Origin: an uncultured Flavobacterium sp.
Lineage (GTDB): Bacteria > Bacteroidota > Bacteroidia > Flavobacteriales > Flavobacteriaceae
DNA length: 20,271 nucleotides
Assembly (NCBI RefSeq): GCF_946220915.1
Contig: NZ_CAMIHH010000062.1
Coordinates: 1-20,271, forward strand
Direction: 5' to 3'
The position numbers were made by a program, and so were the translations under genes. Shown in pieces: positions 14,880 to 20,271 of the stretch. Within the stretch, counting starts at the first letter, position 1; every line of letters begins with the position of its first letter. The notes beneath the pieces are model-generated. The model was not told the origin of the DNA, ran no database searches, and worked only from the letters and a program-made list of their open reading frames with translations.

Positions 14880-17066
14880 ATGAAAGCCAACAAAAGCATT
14901 ATTGCTGCCGGTTTTAAATCGGCATCAGTATTGTTATTGCTTGCCCTACAATCCTGCGGGACCTACAATTCAAAGACTTCGGAAATTGAGAATGACCTGC
15001 TGAACGGTAACTTTGACAATGCCATTGTAAATATCGATAAAAACAAATTCCTTCATAAAGACAGGAACAGGCTGCTGTACCTTATGGAGAAAGGCAAGCT
15101 TGAGCACCTGAAGGGTAACTACGAAGGCAGTAACAGGCTGCTGGAGCAGGCATACATTATGATAGATGACAGGATACGGACCAGTGCCGGGCAGGCCATT
15201 GCAGGCAAATTTACAAACCCGATGGCCGAGCCTTACAAGGGCGAGGATTTTGAAAAAGTTACAGTACACTACTACAAGGCATTGAACTACTTTCATTTGG
15301 GAAAGCCCGACGAAGCGCTGGTTGAAGCCAAGAGGATCAATATAAAGCTGCTTGAGCTCAATGAAAAATACAAAGAGAACAAGAACAAATATACGGAAGA
15401 TGCCTTTTCGCAGATACTACAGGGGATTTTATATGAAAGCACGGGAGACATCAACAATGCCTTTATTGCCTATCGTAATGCAGAGGAAATTTACAATAAG
15501 GATGGAGGCCTTTTTTTTGGCGTTCCAATGCCAGCACAGCTAAAGCAGGACCTTTTGCGCACTACCCGCCAGCTTGGATTCATACAGGAACATAACCAAT
15601 ACCTGAAAAAATTCAACGTCACGGCCAGCGCTGCTTCACAGCCTACAGGCGAAGCCATTGTGTTTTGGGAAAATGGCCTGTCCCCTGCCAAAGACCAGAT
15701 CGTGATAACGGCATCGGGCGGCAGCGGAATATTTTATGGCAGCTACATGGATGGCGACCAGCTTGAGGAGATCCTGATACCCATTCCTTTTGGGACCAAC
15801 ATTGGCAGTGTCAATGCCTTAGCGATACCAAAATACAGGAAAAGGGAAAATTACTACAGTAAGGCTGCCATTGTGGTAAATGGGAAAGAGCAGCTGTTTG
15901 AGCTGGGGCAGGATTTCTACCCGATTGCCAAGCAGTGCCTTAAAGACAGGATGCTCAGGGAAACGATAAACCTTGTAGTGCGCTTTGCCGCTAAAAAAGC
16001 AGGCAGCGCTATACTTGGAGCAATAGCTGAACAGGCATTGGGTGATACTGCGGGTGATATCACCAAGCTGGGTGCCGATGTGGCTGGCGCTGTTACCGAA
16101 AAGGCAGATACGCGCAACTGGCAGTCACTTCCGGCAACCATTAGCTACGCCCGTATTCCTCTTAAAGAAGGCAATAACAAATTCATTATAAAAAAGTATG
16201 GCCCCCTGGGCATTGATACCGATACCCTTTCCATTCCGTACCGCAGGGGTTTGCAGGTTGTAAATTACTTTGACCTCGGGCGTACGCAGGTAGTGCCTGT
16301 TGTTAATCGGCAAAAGCCTGGCAATCATTCAGCTAAAGATCCCGCCCTTTTTATAGGGAGCGATGCAAAATCAAGCACTGCCGATATACCTGTAAAGGCT
16401 GCACAGCAACCTATTGTGGCAGATCCTGCTGCACAGGCAGTAATTGATAAATATATTGCCGCCGTTGGAGGTGCCGAAAAACTCAGGGGCGTAAAGACAC
16501 AATACATGCGTGCCACGACCAAAACCACGGTAAACGGTATAGCTACGAACAGTGAAATACTGGTAAAAAACAGTGGTAGCAACAGCTATAGCAGTGTGGT
16601 AACCAATGGCAAGGCAGTTATGGCAACCCTTGTAAACAACGAGGGCATTTTTACCATTGACCAAAACGGCAAACGCACAAAAGTAGATAGCATTACTACT
16701 AATGCGCACATTTATACAAATCTTTACGATGCCAGCGCATTTCCTTTGAAAAATGGCGCAGTGCTGGATGGAGTTACCAATTTTGATAACCAGGAAGCCC
16801 ACAGTGTAAGCTTTACCATAAAGGCTTCGGGCGTTTTAATGACGTATTATTATAGTGTAAAGACAGGGTTGGCCCTTGGATATGCTACATTGGCGGGTAC
16901 AGCAGGCACAATGGAAAAATCAGTTACCCGCTTCTCCGACTACAGGAATATTAACGGTGTGCTTTTTCCTTTTAAACTGATTACCGAATCGGGCAACACG
17001 ACATCTGAAATCATTTACACTGAAGTGAAATTTAATCAGGGTGTTACCGATGCCGACTTCAAATAA
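14880..17066 (+). CDS. COG3014-like TPR lipoprotein with an extra C-terminal domain
   Basis: Large lipoprotein, function unknown. The 728 residues start with a signal ending in LQSC (Cys26). Residues about 35-240 are helical TPR-type repeats (for example NFDNAIVNIDKN, GKPDEALVEAKRIN, GDINNAFIAYRNAEEIY), as in COG3014 proteins encoded beside LpoB-like genes. Residues 255-475 are beta-rich with a Gly/Ala-rich helix at 370-405 (KKAGSAILGAIAEQALGD), a possible membrane-associating segment. After a linker at about 475-512, residues 516-728 look like an independent beta-rich domain beginning VIDKYIAAVGGAEKLRGVKT and resembling LolA/outer-membrane lipoprotein-sorting folds found in Bacteroidota envelope proteins. 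I think this domain is an addition to the ordinary COG3014 length. Its place between the LpoB-like and small exported genes suggests a shared envelope complex. Confidence 0.7.
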   Translation: MKANKSIIAAGFKSASVLLLLALQSCGTYNSKTSEIENDLLNGNFDNAIVNIDKNKFLHKDRNRLLYLMEKGKLEHLKGNYEGSNRLLEQAYIMIDDRIRTSAGQAIAGKFTNPMAEPYKGEDFEKVTVHYYKALNYFHLGKPDEALVEAKRINIKLLELNEKYKENKNKYTEDAFSQILQGILYESTGDINNAFIAYRNAEEIYNKDGGLFFGVPMPAQLKQDLLRTTRQLGFIQEHNQYLKKFNVTASAASQPTGEAIVFWENGLSPAKDQIVITASGGSGIFYGSYMDGDQLEEILIPIPFGTNIGSVNALAIPKYRKRENYYSKAAIVVNGKEQLFELGQDFYPIAKQCLKDRMLRETINLVVRFAAKKAGSAILGAIAEQALGDTAGDITKLGADVAGAVTEKADTRNWQSLPATISYARIPLKEGNNKFIIKKYGPLGIDTDTLSIPYRRGLQVVNYFDLGRTQVVPVVNRQKPGNHSAKDPALFIGSDAKSSTADIPVKAAQQPIVADPAAQAVIDKYIAAVGGAEKLRGVKTQYMRATTKTTVNGIATNSEILVKNSGSNSYSSVVTNGKAVMATLVNNEGIFTIDQNGKRTKVDSITTNAHIYTNLYDASAFPLKNGAVLDGVTNFDNQEAHSVSFTIKASGVLMTYYYSVKTGLALGYATLAGTAGTMEKSVTRFSDYRNINGVLFPFKLITESGNTTSEIIYTEVKFNQGVTDADFK

Positions 17067-17077
17067 AAAATTACATC

Positions 17078-17461
17078 ATGAAAAAGATCATTGCATTAGT
17101 ATTCATTTTTGCCGGGCTTACCGTGAGTGCCCAGCAAAATAAAGGTGTTTGGGACGAATGGCAAAAAACAAGCTGCTACAGCAAAATTTCGTTCCGTTTG
17201 AAATATGAAGGAAAAAACGGCGAGCAGTACCTATGGAAGGTACAATTCAGGAACGATTTTCCGGAACTGATTTCTTTTAACTACCATGTAACCGACAAGC
17301 TTGGTGAATATTCGCTTACAACCCACAGAAAAGCCCTCGAGGGTGGCCGTATAAGCCCGGAGATTGAGCTTTTTACCAGGGAAGAAGACATCTTCCTTCT
17401 TGTAGACAAAGTAAGCCGCTCGCCTTACCCACAGGATTTCATTGACTGCGATACCAAGTAA
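17078..17461 (+). CDS. Small exported protein of unknown function
   Basis: I do not recognise the family. The 127 residues begin with a clean Sec signal (MKKIIALVFIFAGLTVSAQQ, cleavage likely near residue 18). The mature part has an early WDEWQKTSCYSKISFRLKY stretch, beta-type segments around QYLWKVQFRNDF and LISFNYHV, and a second Cys near the C-terminus (FIDCDTK); the two mature cysteines could form a disulphide. It begins 11 bases after the stop of the COG3014-like gene, so it is almost certainly the third gene of that unit. The following 124 bases contain inverted pieces such as GGCCA/TGGCC at 17470-17492 but no T-run, so I do not call a terminator. Confidence 0.75.
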   Translation: MKKIIALVFIFAGLTVSAQQNKGVWDEWQKTSCYSKISFRLKYEGKNGEQYLWKVQFRNDFPELISFNYHVTDKLGEYSLTTHRKALEGGRISPEIELFTREEDIFLLVDKVSRSPYPQDFIDCDTK

Positions 17462-17527
17462 AGGCTTCAGGCCAGGCATGTTGGCTGTGGCCATATCCTG
17501 TATTGCAGGCAGGCTTGAAAAAGTAAT

Positions 17528-17570
17528 TTAGTTTGTTATGGGAAATATTCCTATTTTTACAACAAACTAA
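17528..17570 (+). promoter_or_regulatory. Promoter framed by an exact ten-base inverted repeat
   Basis: TTAGTTTGTT at 17528-17537 and AACAAACTAA at 17561-17570 are perfect reverse complements, 23 bases apart. The left arm contains TTTG (17532-17535), and 16 bases on is TATTTTTA (17552-17559), one base off the TAnnTTTG consensus and 26 bases before the ATG at 17586. The arms thus cover the -33 element and the probable transcription start, as expected of an operator. Confidence 0.45.
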
Positions 17571-17585
17571 TGTTTTCAAACTTTT

Positions 17586-18806
17586 ATGAAAATTGTAAAA
17601 TACGTATTTCTTCTCCTGCTGCTCTCCTTAATTGCAGTAACCGTTTTTATTGCCACACAGGACGGAAAATATGATATTACAAAGCAAAGTGTTATTAAAG
17701 TGCCCAAAGCGGTGCTTTATAACTATATCAGCGACTATAGGAATTGGGAAAACGTAGGCATTATCAGCGACAGCACAGCCGCTTACTCTTATTCTGAAAC
17801 TTCATATGGAAAAGGCGCTTCGATGGCTTGGAAAAATACTGATACCGAAGGGAAAATTAACACCATCAGGCTTACTGATAACGATTCCATCATACAAAAA
17901 GCCACAATAGACGGGCTGGATTCCCAGATCAGATGGAACTTTAAAGATACTGTAGGCGGTACAAAAATAACCGTCAGGATGGTTGGGCAGCTTGGCTTCA
18001 GCGAAAAGGCATATGCCGTACTTAAAGGGCATGGAAGCGATAAAATGGAAGCCGTGCTTGGCCAGGGACTGAAAAACCTCGCCACATTCCTTGTGGATGA
18101 GCTGGCAAAGTTTAATGTGGAAGTTAAGGAGCAGGTAACCAAAACAGGCGTATTCTATATAGGTCAGGCAGTTAGTTCCAAAACTTCGGATGTGCAGAAG
18201 AAAGCCGGTGAAATTTTCCCCAAACTGATGGCTTTCATCAAAACCAATAAAATCGCAACCAACGGCGCCCCGTTTTTACTTTACAAAAGCTTTAACACAC
18301 AGCATGACAGTACTGCGTTTATGGTATGCGTACCGATAAAAGAAGAAATGTACACTGCTCCGGGAAGCGAATTTGAAGGAAACAGGCTAATGACATTTCA
18401 GGCGCTAAAAACTACGCTGAAAGGCGATTACTCCCACCTGCCAAAAGCATGGGCAGCAGCCAGGAAGCATATTGCCGCCAGCGGAATGCAGGAAAACACA
18501 ACCGGTGAGTATGTAGAGCTTTTCACTAAGGGCATGGCGCAAACCAAAAGGCCTTCGGAATGGGTAACAGATCTATACATCCCTGTAGGCGCTCCCGCAA
18601 TACCACTGCCAATAGACATTTTGCTTACGCCGGAAGGTGTTCCTGCACCTTCAAGCTCTCCTGAACGTGCACAATCCAGGCCAATGGGTACGGCAGGTTC
18701 AACGGTTCCAAATCCTGCCAGGCCGGCAGCAAACCGGGCTACGCCCACCGGTACTTCGCGCCCTGCGGCAACAAAGCCACAGCAGCAGCAGCCACCTACC
18801 CCTTAA
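17586..18806 (+). CDS. Membrane-anchored SRPBCC plus GyrI-like domain protein with Pro/Ala-rich tail
   Basis: Predicted ligand-binding envelope protein; the ligand is unknown. Of 406 residues, 4-24 form one hydrophobic helix, probably an uncleaved anchor with the rest outside. Residues about 30-172 match the SRPBCC (START/polyketide cyclase) fold (SVIKVPKAVLYNYISDYRNW at 35-54). Residues about 178-335 match a GyrI-like/AraC effector-binding domain (TKTGVFYIGQAV, FMVCVPIKEEM, FQALKTTLKGDYSHLPKAW). This pairing is familiar in flavobacteria. Residues 345-406 are an unusual Pro/Ala/Ser/Thr-rich tail ending with four Gln and PPTP, coded partly by CAG repeats. The tail is basic and low in complexity, so it may contact the cell wall; that is inference. 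The gene has its own promoter framed by an inverted repeat. Confidence 0.8.
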   Translation: MKIVKYVFLLLLLSLIAVTVFIATQDGKYDITKQSVIKVPKAVLYNYISDYRNWENVGIISDSTAAYSYSETSYGKGASMAWKNTDTEGKINTIRLTDNDSIIQKATIDGLDSQIRWNFKDTVGGTKITVRMVGQLGFSEKAYAVLKGHGSDKMEAVLGQGLKNLATFLVDELAKFNVEVKEQVTKTGVFYIGQAVSSKTSDVQKKAGEIFPKLMAFIKTNKIATNGAPFLLYKSFNTQHDSTAFMVCVPIKEEMYTAPGSEFEGNRLMTFQALKTTLKGDYSHLPKAWAAARKHIAASGMQENTTGEYVELFTKGMAQTKRPSEWVTDLYIPVGAPAIPLPIDILLTPEGVPAPSSSPERAQSRPMGTAGSTVPNPARPAANRATPTGTSRPAATKPQQQQPPTP

Positions 18807-18813
18807 CACTAAA

Positions 18814-18871
18814 ACCCCATGAGCCTTTTAAATCCTTTGGGGTATATTATTTAGGCGTTGACAAAAGCCTA
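18814..18871. other. Weak hairpins between convergent genes
   Basis: ACCCCA at 18814-18819 pairs with TGGGGT at 18838-18843 across an 18-base loop, and TAGGC at 18852-18856 pairs with GCCTA at 18867-18871, which reaches into the tcdA stop codon. Neither has a clear T-run. They may help to end transcription from both sides, but support is thin. Confidence 0.25.
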
Positions 18872-19585
18872 TTTGCTGATAAGGTACTTTACCACTGTCT
18901 CGGCAGAGTGCAGCCCAAATACTGCAGGGATCCAGCTATTCGTCCCAAAAAAAGATTTCTTAAAGTTGGTGCCATCAGTCATTTTGAGGCTGGTTTCATC
19001 GGGGGCTTCGGTAGAAAAAACTACTTTTACCCCTTTGCTAACACCCTCCTTGCGTAGGCGCTTGCGTACTGTTTTTGCCAAAGGGCATACATCTGTTTTG
19101 CTGATGTCGGCCACTTTTACTTTTCCGGCCTCATACTTGCCCCCCGCTCCCATGTTACTGATGATCTTTACCTTCTTCCTGCGTGCGGAAATGATAAGGT
19201 TCAGTTTGGGCGTAATGCTGTCGATGCAGTCGAGTACATAATCATATTCATCTGTAACCAGCTCATAGGCACGGTCGGGCGAAAGGAATTCCTTTATGCG
19301 TATCAGTTTCAGTTCAGGGTTAATGTCCATGAGCCTGTCTCCCACTATGTCTACTTTCGGCTTTCCTACGGTAGAGTGCAATGCCGGTAGCTGACGGTTG
19401 ATATTGGTAATATCCACGACATCGCCATCTACAATAGTCATGGTTCCAACTCCTGCCCTGGCAATGAATTCGGCAGCAAAAGAGCCAACGCCACCCATGC
19501 CTACTACCATTACGTGTGAATTTTTCAATTTTTCCAGGCCTTCCTTTTTAAATAAAAGTTCGGCACGCTCTGTCCATTCAGCCAT
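18869..19585 (-). CDS. tcdA: tRNA threonylcarbamoyladenosine dehydratase (TcdA/CsdL)
   Basis: ThiF/MoeB/HesA-family enzyme that uses ATP to convert N6-threonylcarbamoyladenosine at position 37 of tRNA into its cyclic form, in the cytoplasm. The 238 residues show the nucleotide-binding GMGGVGS at 29-35, DITNINRQ at 58-65 with the adenylation-type Arg64, Lys75 in VGKPK, and DCIDS at 119-123. The TDVCPLAKTVRKRLRK segment at 164-179 and GTNSWIPAVFGLHSAE near the C-terminus are typical of TcdA and separate it from ThiF and MoeB. The start is the ATG at 19585-19583, inside the last codons of the TatD-like gene, which it overlaps by eight bases, so the two are translationally linked. Confidence 0.92.
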   Translation of the reverse strand: MAEWTERAELLFKKEGLEKLKNSHVMVVGMGGVGSFAAEFIARAGVGTMTIVDGDVVDITNINRQLPALHSTVGKPKVDIVGDRLMDINPELKLIRIKEFLSPDRAYELVTDEYDYVLDCIDSITPKLNLIISARRKKVKIISNMGAGGKYEAGKVKVADISKTDVCPLAKTVRKRLRKEGVSKGVKVVFSTEAPDETSLKMTDGTNFKKSFFGTNSWIPAVFGLHSAETVVKYLISK

Positions 19586-20222
19586 TATTAAAAACCGTTT
19601 TAAAATTAGCGCTTATAATATTTTTAAGTTCTTCAATATCCACATTCCGTGCCAAAGCCGCTTTTGCGTATACTTGGGCAATGCCCTCCCCGATCGTATC
19701 GGTCTCCAGGAAGAACCTGTCCGTTGGCACCTGCGCCAATACTCCCGAAAGTTCAGGATTGCGCAGCAGGTATTTCCCAAATGAAAGGTAAAAGCCGTTA
19801 TCCAGCAACTGTTTTGCCACCTGCCAGTTTTTTGAGAAGCCATGTACCACCATCGGTACGCCCGGCTGTAGCCTGTTCTTTATTTCGACCAGTTCCTGGA
19901 AGGCCGAGACAAGGTGCAAAATTACGGGTTTTTGGTATTTTTTTGCTAACAGCAACTGTTTTTCGAAAACATCCACCTGGGTTTCCAATGGGACCTCGAT
20001 GCGCTTATCCAGCCCGCATTCGCCAAGGGCAAGGCAGTTCGGCAACTGCAAACGGTCTTCTATTATAGCCAAATGCTCGTCCAGCTTTTCCATATCAATA
20101 TGCCAGGGATGAATGCCTGTCGAAAAAAAAGGTACATTAACGGCTTCATAGGGATAACGGTTGACGATCTCGAAAGCTTCCGGATTGTTTGAGGATGAAT
20201 GGGTATGCAGGTTGTGGAGCAT
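19578..20222 (-). CDS. TatD-family metal-dependent hydrolase
   Basis: TIM-barrel metal-dependent hydrolase of the TatD family, members of which are 3'-5' DNA/RNA exonucleases or deoxyribonucleases; some have other roles. Of 214 residues, visible metal ligands are HTH at 6-8, GIHPWH at 36-41, Glu68 in GECGLD, His103, His127 in VHGFS, and the catalytic Asp175 in FLETD. At 214 residues it is shorter than the usual 255-265; the short form with NLHTHS near the N-terminus is common in Bacteroidota and may differ in substrate. The start is the ATG at 20222-20220, leaving 49 bases to the window edge with no clear promoter. It overlaps tcdA by eight bases, forming a two-gene unit. Confidence 0.88.
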   Translation of the reverse strand: MLHNLHTHSSSNNPEAFEIVNRYPYEAVNVPFFSTGIHPWHIDMEKLDEHLAIIEDRLQLPNCLALGECGLDKRIEVPLETQVDVFEKQLLLAKKYQKPVILHLVSAFQELVEIKNRLQPGVPMVVHGFSKNWQVAKQLLDNGFYLSFGKYLLRNPELSGVLAQVPTDRFFLETDTIGEGIAQVYAKAALARNVDIEELKNIISANFKTVFNNG

Positions 20223-20271
20223 ATATGCCGGTCTTTATAATCCAACAATCTTGACAACTAATATTTTGTAC

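Noticed and set aside
17470..17509. GGCCA/TGGCC and CCTG/CAGG pairs after the small exported gene as a terminator
   Set aside because: Short stems with long or irregular loops and no T-run.
1..20271. Defence island, prophage, CRISPR or toxin-antitoxin content
   Set aside because: All long frames are explained by envelope, respiratory or tRNA-modification genes; no spacer-repeat pattern or mobile-element gene was seen.

Overview
The window looks like chromosome of a flavobacterium (Bacteroidota, Flavobacteriaceae), judged by eye and without a database. The signs are a subtilase with a C-terminal domain of the type IX secretion kind, a single-chain CcsBA cytochrome c synthase of the Bacteroidota layout, menaquinone synthesis by MenD, many lipoproteins with short signal peptides, several TAnnTTTG-type -7 promoter boxes, and a GC-rich palindromic repeat of the kind scattered through flavobacterial intergenic DNA. 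GC content appears to be in the mid-40s percent, high for the genus Flavobacterium but not impossible. I see no phage, insertion sequence, CRISPR array, tRNA, rRNA or recognised defence system.

Layout from left to right. (1) 3-1199 (+) is a membrane di-iron hydroxylase of the sterol desaturase family, cut by the window edge and convergent with the next block. (2) 4397-1231 (-) is a likely transcription unit of a lipoprotein-type glutathione peroxidase, menD and a CvfB-like S1/winged-helix RNA-binding protein. (3) 4465-4606 is a nested palindromic intergenic repeat. (4) 7825-4616 (-) is the 1069-residue CcsBA cytochrome c synthase. (5) 8519-8055 (-) is a small acidic lipoprotein with its own promoter and a strong terminator. 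(6) 8801-11324 (+) is a tight three-gene unit: a Tat-type alkaline phosphatase, a small four-helix membrane protein carrying two motifs reminiscent of cytochrome oxidase subunit I, and a YiiX-like papain-fold lipoprotein. (7) 13901-11330 (-) is a subtilase with a C-terminal sorting domain followed by a flavin-dependent nitronate monooxygenase/FabK-like enzyme. (8) 14231-17461 (+) is an LpoB-family lipoprotein, a large COG3014-like TPR lipoprotein fused to an extra C-terminal domain, and a small exported protein. (9) 17586-18806 (+) is a membrane-anchored SRPBCC plus GyrI-like protein with a Pro/Ala/Gln-rich tail. (10) 20222-18869 (-) is a TatD-family hydrolase overlapping tcdA.

Taken together, most of the window is envelope and respiratory housekeeping: quinone synthesis, cytochrome c maturation and peroxide removal sit side by side, followed by periplasmic or outer-membrane lipoproteins. 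The parts least explained by known biology are the LpoB/COG3014-fusion/small-protein cassette, the small oxidase-motif protein between phosphatase and YiiX, and the inverted repeat straddling the promoter at 17528-17570. I found nothing that I would call a new system with confidence.
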